The notes below the pieces were generated by a model. That model did not search any database. It was not told the origin of the DNA and saw only the letters and a program-made list of their open reading frames with translations. Below are positions 1-8,900 of a stretch of DNA of 64,000 bases, in pieces. How positions within the stretch are numbered: the first letter of the stretch is position 1; each line of letters opens with the position of its first letter. The translations under genes and the position numbers were made by a program. Source of the DNA: Pseudoroseicyclus_A sp041714655. Its GTDB lineage: Bacteria > Pseudomonadota > Alphaproteobacteria > Rhodobacterales > Rhodobacteraceae. Where the stretch lies: the NCBI RefSeq assembly GCF_041714655.1, contig NZ_CP168219.1:2666001-2730000 (forward strand), read 5' to 3'.

Positions 1-1052
1 TCGCGGAGGAGCGCGGCGGCGATATTGGCGAGCGCCGGATGCTGCTCGTGGTGGAGGTGGTCGGCCTTGGTGGCCGCGAAGAGGATCTTCTCGACCCGCT
101 TGCCGCCGAGGAGCCGGCCGAGCCAGGAGGCGCGCCCCGGGCGGAAGGCGGTGAGGATGTCGGCCATGGCGAGGCGGAGATCCTCCACCGCGCGGGGGCC
201 AGAATGGAGCGCGCCCAGCACGTCGATCAGCACGACCTGCCGGTCGATCCGCGAGAAATGATCGCGGAAGAAGGGTTTGACGACATGGCGCTTGTAGCTC
301 TCGAAGCGCCGCTCGAACTCATGGGCGAGCGAGCCGCGGGGCGCCTCGCCGGGGGGGAGCGGCGCGAAGGTCAGGACGGGCGAGCCCTCCATGTCCCCCG
401 GCAGGAGGAACCGGCCGGGCCCGAGATCGGCGAAGCCCTCCTTGCGGGCGGCCTGCAGGTAGTCGGTGAAAGCGCCGGCGAGCGCCTTGGCCTTCGGCTC
501 CTCGAGCCGCTCGGCGGGCTCGGCCTCGGAAAGGGCCTTGAGCCAGGGCGCCGCCACGGGGCGGGCCGCGGCGCGGGAGAGGACCTCGGCCGACCAGTCG
601 GCATAGGATTTCTCCATGAGCCCAAGGTCAAGGAGCCACTCGCCGGGATAATCGACGATATCGAGATGCACGGTCTGCGGCCCCGCGAGGCGCGAGAAGA
701 AGCCGGCGGGCTCGATGCGGAAAGAGAGGCGCAACTGGCTGATCCGCCGCGTTCCCTCCGGCCAGGTGGGGCTCGCGCCCGTCAACCGCGCCCGGTGCTC
801 TTCGTAATCGAAGCGGGGCAGCGTGTCGTCGGGCTGCGGCTGCAGCCAGACGGAGCGGACCTCGCCGGAGGCGGCGGCGCGCAGCGCCGGCATCCGGCCC
901 CGGTCGAGAAGATTGGCGACGAGCGAGGTGATGAAGACGGTCTTGCCCGCCTCGCTGAGGCCCGTCACCCCGAGCCGCACGACCGGGTCCGAGAACGGCG
1001 CCGTCAGCCGTTCCGTCGCCCCTTCGACGCCGCGCAGGAGCCCCTCCGCCAT
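1..1052 (-). CDS. YcjX-family P-loop GTPase-like protein (3' end cut by window edge)
   Basis: Reading leftwards from ATG at 1052, about 350 codons are open to the window edge. A P-loop (GLSEAGKT) lies near residue 30, followed by VFITSLVANLL, and conserved blocks include LQPQPDD and DIVDYPGEWLLDL. This is the pattern of the YcjX/DUF463 family of predicted P-loop NTPases, which are often linked to envelope or phage-shock stress; the biochemical role is unknown. An in-frame TTG at 1067 is a rival start because a GGGGG-rich stretch lies just upstream of it and family members often begin a few residues earlier. The gene is divergent from truA. The C-terminus is outside the window. Confidence 0.85.
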   Translation of the reverse strand, partial: MAEGLLRGVEGATERLTAPFSDPVVRLGVTGLSEAGKTVFITSLVANLLDRGRMPALRAAASGEVRSVWLQPQPDDTLPRFDYEEHRARLTGASPTWPEGTRRISQLRLSFRIEPAGFFSRLAGPQTVHLDIVDYPGEWLLDLGLMEKSYADWSAEVLSRAAARPVAAPWLKALSEAEPAERLEEPKAKALAGAFTDYLQAARKEGFADLGPGRFLLPGDMEGSPVLTFAPLPPGEAPRGSLAHEFERRFESYKRHVVKPFFRDHFSRIDRQVVLIDVLGALHSGPRAVEDLRLAMADILTAFRPGRASWLGRLLGGKRVEKILFAATKADHLHHEQHPALANIAAALLR

Positions 1053-1161
1053 GTTCGAGATGACCAATGGGGCCCCCTTCCTCGCTTGCAGGGCAATGTA
1101 GGGGCGCCACAAGCCCTTGTGTAGGGATTGATTTTGGCGCGAGCCCGGGCGAGGGAGGCGA

Positions 1162-1929
1162 ATGCCCCGCTACGCCCTTCGCATCGAGTATCACGGCGCC
1201 CCCTTCGCCGGCTGGCAGCGCCAGTCGGACCAGCCCTCCGTGCAGGGCGCACTGGAGGCGGCACTGGCGAAGCTGGAGACAGGCGAACATGGCGTCGCGG
1301 CCGCGGGGCGCACGGATGCGGGCGTCCATGCGCGCGGCCAGGTGGCGCAGTGCGACATGGCGAAGGACTGGGAGCCCTTCCGCCTGTCGGAGGCGCTGAA
1401 CCACCACCTCCGCCCCGATCCGGTGGCGGTGACGGCCTGCGCGCGTGTGGCGGAGGACTGGCACGCGCGGTTCGGCGCCATCGAGCGGCGCTACACCTAC
1501 CGCATCCTCACCCGCCGGGCGCCGGCGGTGCTCGAGGCGGGGCAGGTCTGGCGCGTGCCGGGGCCGCTCGATGCCGGCGCCATGGCGGAAGGAGCGGCCC
1601 ACTTGCTCGGCAAGCACGATTTCACCACCTTCCGCTCGTCGATGTGCCAGGCCAAGAGCCCGGTGAAGACGCTGGACCAATGCGAGGTCGAGGAGGTTGA
1701 GACCGAAGCCGGGGTGGAGATCCGCCTGCATCTGCGCGCCCGGTCGTTCCTGCACAATCAGGTTCGCTCCATCGCCGGCACGCTGGAGCGCGTCGGCTGG
1801 GGCGCCTGGCCGCCGGAGCGGGTGCGGGAGGCGCTGGAGGCCGCCGACCGCGCCGCCTGCGGGCCGGTCGCGCCGCCCGAGGGGCTCTGCATGACGGGCG
1901 TGAGCTATAAGGTCGATCCCTTCGGCTAG
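1162..1929 (+). CDS. truA: tRNA pseudouridine(38-40) synthase TruA
   Basis: A 255-residue protein of normal length for TruA, which converts uridines 38-40 of the tRNA anticodon arm to pseudouridine. The catalytic motif GRTDAGVHA is present with the nucleophilic aspartate at about residue 52, and the N-terminus (YALRIEYHGAPFAGWQRQ) and the FLHNQVRSIAGTL segment are typical of the family. GAGGGAGG lies immediately upstream of the ATG and supports this start. The gene is divergent from the YcjX-like gene. The gap between them contains a short inverted repeat, CACAAG-CC-CTTGTG, at 1108-1121, whose role is unknown. Confidence 0.96.
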   Translation: MPRYALRIEYHGAPFAGWQRQSDQPSVQGALEAALAKLETGEHGVAAAGRTDAGVHARGQVAQCDMAKDWEPFRLSEALNHHLRPDPVAVTACARVAEDWHARFGAIERRYTYRILTRRAPAVLEAGQVWRVPGPLDAGAMAEGAAHLLGKHDFTTFRSSMCQAKSPVKTLDQCEVEEVETEAGVEIRLHLRARSFLHNQVRSIAGTLERVGWGAWPPERVREALEAADRAACGPVAPPEGLCMTGVSYKVDPFG

Positions 1930-2144
1930 GCCCGGAATGTGCCAGCCGCCGGGGTGGCCGGTGGGCCTGTCTGCCCCCGTCGCCCCTGGCCGCTCCCACG
2001 AGGATTTGCGGGAGCACGGACGGGCAGCCGAAGGCGGGCGGCAGCGAAAATTTTTTTCGGCGGAACCCCGCCGTGGCAAAGAGTTGACTGGTCGCCGCCG
2101 GGGGGAACGTTAAACTCGACGGGACTGGAAGTTCGGGGGGCGCG

Positions 2145-3992
2145 ATGAGCAGGCAGCGGATTTGGGGCAAGGGGCTGCGGCAGGGCGCGGCGACGGGTCT
2201 GGTGCTGGCGCTTCTCGGCGGCGCGGTGGCGGCGCAGGAGATCGAGCTGATCCTCCCCGACGGCACCGATGACCTCCGCACCAGCATCGAGAATGCCTCG
2301 CTGCTCTTCGCGCTCGAAAGCGCCGACATCCCCGAAAGCGGCCCGCCCTCGCCGGCGGATTACGTCGCCGCCGCCCGCGCCGATTACCGGCGCATCCTCA
2401 CCGGGCTCTATGCCGAGGGGCATTACGGCGGCGCCATCTCGATCACCGTCGACGGGCGGGAGGCGGCAGGAATCCAGCCGCTGGAGGCCCCCGGCCGTGT
2501 GGAGCGCATCACCATCACCGTCAGCCCGGGGCCGGCCTTCACCTTCGGCCGGGCCGAGGTGGTGCCGCTGGCGCAAGGCACCGAGATGCCGGACGAATTC
2601 GCCGCCGGCGAGCCCGCCTATTCCGGCGTGATCGAGGAGGCCGTCGGCGCCGCGGTGGATGGCTGGCGCGAGGTGGGCCATGCCAAGGCCGAGCCCGGCG
2701 CGCAGGAGATCACCGCGATCCATCCCGAGACCCGGCTCGACGTCGCCGTTGCCATCCAGCCCGGGCCGCGGCTGAGCTTCGGGCAACTCCTCGTCTCCGG
2801 CAACGAGGCGGTGCGCACCGAGCGCATCATGGCTATCGCCAACCTGCCGTCGGGGCGCACCTTCTCGCCCGATGCGCTGACCCGCGCCACGCGGCGGCTG
2901 CAGCGCTCCGGCGCCTTCTCGACCGTCGCCATCCGCGAGACGGATGCCTACAACGCCGACGGCACGCTCGACATCTTGGTCGAGCTGGTCGAGGCGCCGC
3001 CGCGGCACCTGAGCTTCGGGGCCGAGCTCTCCTCCGTCGAGGGGGTGACGCTCAGCGCCTCCTGGCTGCATCGCAACCTCCTCGGGGGCGCCGAGAGCCT
3101 GGAGCTCTCCGCCGAGGTCAACGGCATCACCGGCACCTCCGGCGATGCCGATTACATCCTCTCCGTCGCCTTCGACCGGCAGGCGACCTTCCGGAACGAC
3201 ATCGACTTCTCGGCCGAGGTCACGCTCCAGCGCCTGCAGGAGCCGGAATATGCGCTCGACAGCTTCACGATCGAGACGGGCCTCACCCGCGAGGTGCTGA
3301 TCGAGGATCTCATCATCACCGCCGGCCCGGGCTACACCTACGCCCGCGAGCGCACGCCCTTCCGCACCCGGGAATACCAGCTCCTGACGCTGCCGACCGG
3401 CGCGGAGTTCGACCGGCGGAACGACCCGCAGAACGCCACCGGCGGCTATTACGTCGATGTCGAGCTGACGCCCTTCTACGGGCTCGAGGGCATCGGCTCC
3501 GGCGGGCGGGCCTATATCGACGGGCGCTATTACCGCAGCTTCGGCGAGCGCTTCGTCCTCGCCATGCGCGGCCAGGCAGGCGCCGTGCTCGGCGTCGGGC
3601 CGGAGGAGGCGCCGGCCGATTACCTCTTCTATTCCGGCGGCGGCGGCACCGTCAGGGGCCAGCCCTACCAGGCGCTCGGCATCGAGATCACCGAGGATTT
3701 CGGCCAGGGGCCGGTCACGGTGGAGGTCGGCGGCGCGCTGTTCCTCGGGCTGCAATCCGAGGCGCGCTTCGCCATCAACGACAGCTTCGGCGCCGTCGCC
3801 TTCGTCGATGCCGGGCTCGTCGGGCCCGATCCCGGCGATCCTTCGGTCAACGACTGGCACGCCGGCGCCGGGCTCGGCATCCGCTACAACACTCCCATCG
3901 GGCCCATCCGGCTCGACCTCGCCACCCCCGTCACCGGCCCCCGGGCCTTCGAGCGGGTCGACGTCTATGTCGGGATCGGACAGAGCTTCTGA
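2145..3992 (+). CDS. tamA: Outer-membrane assembly factor TamA (Omp85/BamA family)
   Basis: A 615-residue protein with an N-terminal signal peptide (hydrophobic about 12-28, ending AVAAQE), a periplasmic POTRA portion to about residue 280 and a C-terminal Omp85 beta-barrel. The barrel ends in a phenylalanine (VYVGIGQSF), the usual outer-membrane sorting signal. The block GGGGTVRGQPYQ matches the Omp85 lid-loop region, where VRG-Y/F is conserved. TamA works in the outer membrane with TamB to insert barrel proteins and autotransporters. The stop overlaps the tamB start (TGATG), so the two are translationally coupled. TamA rather than BamA is chosen because of the length and the tamB neighbour. 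Confidence 0.93.
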   Translation: MSRQRIWGKGLRQGAATGLVLALLGGAVAAQEIELILPDGTDDLRTSIENASLLFALESADIPESGPPSPADYVAAARADYRRILTGLYAEGHYGGAISITVDGREAAGIQPLEAPGRVERITITVSPGPAFTFGRAEVVPLAQGTEMPDEFAAGEPAYSGVIEEAVGAAVDGWREVGHAKAEPGAQEITAIHPETRLDVAVAIQPGPRLSFGQLLVSGNEAVRTERIMAIANLPSGRTFSPDALTRATRRLQRSGAFSTVAIRETDAYNADGTLDILVELVEAPPRHLSFGAELSSVEGVTLSASWLHRNLLGGAESLELSAEVNGITGTSGDADYILSVAFDRQATFRNDIDFSAEVTLQRLQEPEYALDSFTIETGLTREVLIEDLIITAGPGYTYARERTPFRTREYQLLTLPTGAEFDRRNDPQNATGGYYVDVELTPFYGLEGIGSGGRAYIDGRYYRSFGERFVLAMRGQAGAVLGVGPEEAPADYLFYSGGGGTVRGQPYQALGIEITEDFGQGPVTVEVGGALFLGLQSEARFAINDSFGAVAFVDAGLVGPDPGDPSVNDWHAGAGLGIRYNTPIGPIRLDLATPVTGPRAFERVDVYVGIGQSF

Positions 3993-6900
3993 TGCGCAAA
4001 TTCCTTCGCCTCCTCGCCACTCTCACGCTTCTCGCCGCCCCGCTCTCCGCGCCGCCGGCGCTGGCGCAGGACAGCGGCATGAGCCTTCTGGAGGAGGCGG
4101 CCAATGCCACGTCGGATCAGGATTTCATCACACGGCTCATCACCGGGGCGCTGAGTGACACCGGGCGCAGCGTGGTGATCGAGGGGTTCGACGGCGCGCT
4201 GTCGTCGCGGGCGACCATCGAGCGGATCGTCATTTCCGATGCCGAGGGCGTCTGGCTGGTGCTATCCGGCGTCGTGCTCGACTGGGATCGCTCGGCGCTT
4301 TTGCGCAAGCGCATCGAGGTGGGCGAGATGAGCGCGGAGGTCATCCGCCTCGTCCGCCCGCCCGTCGCCAGCGCCGATGCGCCCGCACCGGAGTCCACGC
4401 CCTTCCGCCTGCCCGACCTGCCGGTCTCGGTCGAGATCGAGACGATCTCCGCCGGGGAGGTGGTGCTGGGCGAGGCCGTGCTCGGCGAGGAGGCCTCCTT
4501 CTCGCTCGACGGCACGCTCAGCCTGGTGGACGGCGAGGGCGAGGCGCGGATCCTCGCCAACCGGCTGGGTGGCGAGGGCGGCTTCGCCATCCGGGGCTCC
4601 TATTCCAACGAGACGCGCGTCCTGGGGCTCACCGTATCGCTGGAGGAGGGCGAGGGCGGCATCGTGGCGGGCCTGCTGAACCTGCCGGGCGACCCCGCGC
4701 TGCAGCTTGAGCTGACCGGCACCGGCCCGCTCGACGATTACAGCGCCGACCTGACGCTCGCCACCGACGGCGAGCCGCGGGTCACCGGCACCTTCGGGCT
4801 CGTAACGGTCGACGGCGCCAGCCAGCTCCGCGCCGATGTCTCGGGCGACGTGACGGCGCTGGTGCCGCCGCAATATGTGCCCTTCTTCGGGCCCGACAGC
4901 CGCATTGCCCTGCAAGGCCGCCGCGAGGCCGACGGGGCGCTGATTCTCGACAGCCTGACGGCGGAGGCGGAGACGCTCGACCTCACGGCCTCGGGCGCGC
5001 TTCAGCCTGACGGCTGGCCGGTGCTCCTCCATATCGACGGCAGCTTCGGCGCGGCTGATGGCGGCATGATGCTCCTGCCCTTCAGCGGCGGCGGCATCGA
5101 GGCGCGGCGCGCCGAGATCGCGCTCGACTACGACCAGGCGGAGGGCGACGCCTTCACGCTCGCCTTCACCGCCGAGGATTACACGCAGGCCGGCATCGAC
5201 ATCGGGGCGCTGCGGCTCGAGGGCTCCGGCGCCATCTCACCCGCGGCCGAGACCTTCTCGGCCGAGTTGCGCTACGGCGCCGAGGGGCTCGTCTTCGCCG
5301 ATGCCGCCCTGTCGGAGGCCGTGGGGCCGGAGATCTCGGGCGAGATCGCGCTCGCGCAGCCGGCCGAGGGGCCGCTGGAAATCTCGCGCCTGACGCTGAC
5401 CGGCCCGGGGCTGGAGCTGTCGGGCAGCGCCGCCGTCGACACCGCCTCCGAGCGGCTGCAATCGCGGCTCGACCTCGCGCTCGAGGCGGGCGACCTGTCG
5501 CGCTTCGCCGCCCTCGCCGGCACCGACCTCACCGGCGCCGCGGCGCTCGAGCTCGGTGCCGACATCGCGCTTCTCGACCGGGCCGGGCGCATCACGCTCG
5601 AGGGCACCACCGAGGGGCTCGGCATCGGCGTGCCGGAGCTCGACGGGCTCTTCTCGGGCGATGCGCGGCTCCAGCTCACCGCCGCCCGCGACGGATCGGG
5701 CACGCGCATCGAGGCGCTCAATCTGCGCAGCGACGGCGTTGTGCTGGTGGCGGAGGCGAACATCTCCTCCGCCTCGGCGACGGGGGATTTCTCGCTGACC
5801 CTGCCCGACCTCAGCCGCGCCCTGCCGGAGCTGAGCGGACCCGGCACCTTCAGCGGCACGGCGCGCTGGGGCGCCGCCTCCGGCGCCGAGATCAGTGCCG
5901 ATCTGGCGGCCGATATCGTCAGCGCCGATATCGACGTCGTGCAGGACAGCGAGGGCTGGCGCGGCACGATCCTCGCCGCCGTGGCGGACCTCGCGCCCTT
6001 CTCCGACCTCGCCGGCCGGCCGCTGACCGGGGCGATCGACCTCGACATCGAGGGCCGGGCCGCCTCCGACTTCAGCACCTATGAGGGCCGGCTCGACGGC
6101 ACGACGGAGGATCTCTCCATCGGCATCGCCGCGCTCGACCCGCTGCTCGCCGGCACCGGCCGCCTCGCCGCCCGGGTGACGGGCCGCGAGGGAGAGATCA
6201 CCTTCGAGACGCTCTCGGCCCTGACGGACGAGCTGGCGCTCCAGGCCTCCGGCACGCTCGCCGGTGAGGACCTCGATGCGGAGTTCTCCGCCCGGCTCGA
6301 CGACCTCGGCCTTCTGGCGCCCGGCCTCGACGGGCCGGCGACGGCAGAGGGCGAGGCGCGGCTCGCCGGCGGCGGCATTGACGTCACGGCCGACATCACC
6401 GCGCCCGGCGGGCTCGGCGGCGACCTGAGGCTCCTCCGCGAGGGGGAGAGCGGGCCGCTCTCCGTCGATGCGCGGCTCGCGGTGCCCGACCTCGCGCCCT
6501 TCTCCGATCTCGCCGGCCTGCCGCTCGGCGGCGCCGCCGAGATCACCGCCACGGGCGCCCTGCCCGAGGGCGGCGAGCGGCTGGAGATCGCGGTCAGCGG
6601 CACCACGCAGGACATCGCCATCGGCATCCCGCAGGTCGATGCGCTCCTCGCCGGGCCGGGTCGCATCGCCGCGACCATCGTGCGCGAAGGCGACGCCCTC
6701 TCCGCCGAGGGGATCGACATCGCCACGGAGACGGTGGCACTCACCGGCAGCGCCGCTCGTGCCGGGGACGGCGCGCTCTCGGCCGATCTGTCCGCCACGC
6801 TCCAGCCCGGGGCGCTGCCCGGCTCCAACGGCGGCGGGGAGCCTCTGGTGGTTGGCCTGCAGGGCGGGCTCGCGGCCGACCGGGCGCTCGACCTCACCGT

Positions 6901-8770
6901 CTCGGCCCGCGCCGGCTCCAACCGGCTCCGCGCCACGGCTGCGGGGCCCTTTGTGGCGGGCGACTGGCAGCTCGACACCAGCCTGACGCTGGACGCCCCC
7001 GAGCTCGCCGCCCTCGCCGGGCCCTTCGGCCTGCCCTTCTCGGGCCGGGTCACGCTCGATGCCTCGGGGAGCGTGCAGCCGAATGCCCTGACCTTCGCGC
7101 AGGAGGTCAATGCCAGCGCCTCGAACCTCGGCCTCGGCAGCCCGCTGGTGAACAGCATCTTCGCCGGCACCGGCACGCTCACGGCCTCGGTGGCGCGCGG
7201 GGCCGACGGGCTCATCACCTCCGACGGGGTGGCGCTGCGCTTCCCCAACCTCACCGTCAACGGTGCGGTGCGGCAGGAGGGCGACGGCGGCTCCGCCGAT
7301 TTCGACGCCCGCCTTGCCGATATCGGCCTCCTAGCGCCCGGCTTCTCCGGCCCGCTCAGCGCCACCGGCGCGGCGGAGCTTTCGGGCGGCGCCTGGACGA
7401 TCAGTGCCGATGTCGACGGGCCGGGCGGGCTCGGCGCCCGCATCGCCGGCAGCTACGGGCCGGCGGGCGCCGTCGATGTCTCCGCCACCGGGCAATTGCC
7501 GCTCGGGCTCGCCAATGCCTTCATCGAGCCGCGCCGGCTCGACGGGACGGCCAGCTTCGACCTCGCCCTCACCGGCACCTCGCTCGATGCGCTCTCCGGC
7601 ACGGTCACGCTGAACGGCGCGCGGCTGTCGCTGCCCACCTTCACGCTGGCGGTGGAAGGGATTTCCGGCACCGTCTCACTCGGCGGCGGTCGGGCCGATC
7701 TGGCGCTCGCGGGGGGGATCTCCACCGGCGGGACGCTGGAAATCGGCGGCTCGGTCGGGCTCTCGGGCGGCTTCGATGCGGCCATCCGCGCGACGGCGAA
7801 TGATCTGATCCTGCGCGACCCGGCGCTCTACGAGGCGCGGCTCAGCGCCGCCATCTCCATCGACGGCCCGCTCACGGGCGGGGCGCGCATCACCGGCCGG
7901 GCCGATCTGGCGGAGGCGGAGATCCGCGTCCCCTCCTCGCCCATCGGCCCGCTTGGCGACCTGCCGACCGTGCGCCACATCAATGCGCCGGCGACCGTGG
8001 CGACGACGCTGGACCGCGCCGAGCTGACCCTCGCGGGGACGGAGACGGGCGGCGAGGGCGGCGCCGGCGGCGGGGCGGCCTACGGGCTCGACATCACGCT
8101 GAGCGCCCCGAGCCGCATCTTCGTGCGCGGCCGCGGGCTCGATGCCGAACTCGGCGGCGAGCTGCGGCTGACCGGCACGACGGCCAACATCATCCCGACC
8201 GGGGCGTTCGAGCTGCAGCGCGGGCGGCTCGACCTCCTCGGCCAGCGCTTCGACCTCGACGAGGGCTCGGTGACGCTGCAGGGCAATTTCGACCCCTATC
8301 TCCGCCTCGTGGCGCGGACGGAGGCCCCGAACGGCACGGTCGTGACCATCACGGTCGAAGGCCCGGCGCTGGAGCCTGATGTGACCTTCGATTCCGAGCC
8401 GAGCCTGCCGCAGGACGAGGTGCTCTCGCAGCTTCTCTTCGGCACCTCGATCGCCGACATCTCGCCGCTCCAGGCTGTGCAGCTCGCCTCGGCGGTCTCG
8501 ACGCTGGCCGGGCGCGGCGGCGTCGGCGTGCTCGGGCGGCTGCGGATGGGTCTGGGGCTCGACGACCTCGACGTGCAGACCGACGAGGAGGGCAACACCG
8601 CCATCCAGGCCGGCAAGTACATCTCCGAGAACATCTATGCCGACATCACGCTCGGCGACGAGACGGCGGTGACGCTGAACCTCGACGTGACGGACAACGT
8701 CACGGTGCGGGGCGGCGTCTCGTCGGACGGGGAATCCCGGCTCGGGGTGTTCTACGAGCTCGATTACTGA
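3992..8770 (+). CDS. tamB: Translocation/assembly module protein TamB
   Basis: A very long protein (1592 residues) with an N-terminal signal-anchor (LLATLTLLAAPLSAPPALAQ) and a repetitive, beta-rich, glycine/leucine/aspartate-rich body typical of TamB and related bridge-like lipid-transport proteins. The last ~300 residues form the TamB C-terminal (DUF490) domain, including PDVTFDSEPSLPQDEVLSQL, and the protein ends in an aromatic residue (FYELDY). TamB is anchored in the inner membrane, spans the periplasm and contacts TamA. Repeated blocks such as LAPFSDLAGRPL and GIPQVDALLAGPGRI show internal duplication. It is the second gene of the tamA operon and ends 26 bases before a palindromic repeat. 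Confidence 0.93.
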   Translation: MRKFLRLLATLTLLAAPLSAPPALAQDSGMSLLEEAANATSDQDFITRLITGALSDTGRSVVIEGFDGALSSRATIERIVISDAEGVWLVLSGVVLDWDRSALLRKRIEVGEMSAEVIRLVRPPVASADAPAPESTPFRLPDLPVSVEIETISAGEVVLGEAVLGEEASFSLDGTLSLVDGEGEARILANRLGGEGGFAIRGSYSNETRVLGLTVSLEEGEGGIVAGLLNLPGDPALQLELTGTGPLDDYSADLTLATDGEPRVTGTFGLVTVDGASQLRADVSGDVTALVPPQYVPFFGPDSRIALQGRREADGALILDSLTAEAETLDLTASGALQPDGWPVLLHIDGSFGAADGGMMLLPFSGGGIEARRAEIALDYDQAEGDAFTLAFTAEDYTQAGIDIGALRLEGSGAISPAAETFSAELRYGAEGLVFADAALSEAVGPEISGEIALAQPAEGPLEISRLTLTGPGLELSGSAAVDTASERLQSRLDLALEAGDLSRFAALAGTDLTGAAALELGADIALLDRAGRITLEGTTEGLGIGVPELDGLFSGDARLQLTAARDGSGTRIEALNLRSDGVVLVAEANISSASATGDFSLTLPDLSRALPELSGPGTFSGTARWGAASGAEISADLAADIVSADIDVVQDSEGWRGTILAAVADLAPFSDLAGRPLTGAIDLDIEGRAASDFSTYEGRLDGTTEDLSIGIAALDPLLAGTGRLAARVTGREGEITFETLSALTDELALQASGTLAGEDLDAEFSARLDDLGLLAPGLDGPATAEGEARLAGGGIDVTADITAPGGLGGDLRLLREGESGPLSVDARLAVPDLAPFSDLAGLPLGGAAEITATGALPEGGERLEIAVSGTTQDIAIGIPQVDALLAGPGRIAATIVREGDALSAEGIDIATETVALTGSAARAGDGALSADLSATLQPGALPGSNGGGEPLVVGLQGGLAADRALDLTVSARAGSNRLRATAAGPFVAGDWQLDTSLTLDAPELAALAGPFGLPFSGRVTLDASGSVQPNALTFAQEVNASASNLGLGSPLVNSIFAGTGTLTASVARGADGLITSDGVALRFPNLTVNGAVRQEGDGGSADFDARLADIGLLAPGFSGPLSATGAAELSGGAWTISADVDGPGGLGARIAGSYGPAGAVDVSATGQLPLGLANAFIEPRRLDGTASFDLALTGTSLDALSGTVTLNGARLSLPTFTLAVEGISGTVSLGGGRADLALAGGISTGGTLEIGGSVGLSGGFDAAIRATANDLILRDPALYEARLSAAISIDGPLTGGARITGRADLAEAEIRVPSSPIGPLGDLPTVRHINAPATVATTLDRAELTLAGTETGGEGGAGGGAAYGLDITLSAPSRIFVRGRGLDAELGGELRLTGTTANIIPTGAFELQRGRLDLLGQRFDLDEGSVTLQGNFDPYLRLVARTEAPNGTVVTITVEGPALEPDVTFDSEPSLPQDEVLSQLLFGTSIADISPLQAVQLASAVSTLAGRGGVGVLGRLRMGLGLDDLDVQTDEEGNTAIQAGKYISENIYADITLGDETAVTLNLDVTDNVTVRGGVSSDGESRLGVFYELDY

Positions 8771-8795
8771 CGGAAGGCGCCGGGTGAGGGTGCAG

Positions 8796-8894
8796 GAGCG
8801 AGGGGCTGCCTGCCCCTCGCGCTCCCCGGAGGGTATTTGAAAAGGGGCAGAAGGCAGGTGCGCCCTGCCCTCTGCCCCTGTTCAGATCCTCCGG
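8796..8894. repeat. Interspersed palindromic intergenic element, copy A
   Basis: The element fills the gap between the convergent 3' ends of tamB and the peptide-importer ATPase gene. It contains a short hairpin at 8798-8820 (GCGAGGGGC, 5-base loop, GCCCCTCGC) and a larger inverted repeat whose arms are 8826-8850 (core GTATTTGAAAAGGGGCAG) and 8872-8894 (core CTGCCCCTGTTCAGAT). The left 55 bases recur in inverted orientation at 47970-48023 with 52 of 55 positions matching. It may act as a bidirectional transcription end or processing site; that role is inferred from position. Confidence 0.75.
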
Positions 8895-8900
8895 TGCCGG

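Noticed and set aside
2084..2115. TTGACT with TTAAAC upstream of tamA as a promoter
   Set aside because: The spacing is 20 bases, too long for a confident housekeeping promoter; no better -10 was seen.
1926..3860. Long open frame on the minus strand opposite tamA
   Set aside because: It mirrors the third-position G/C bias of tamA, has no recognisable domain, and tamA is a clear Omp85 protein on the other strand.
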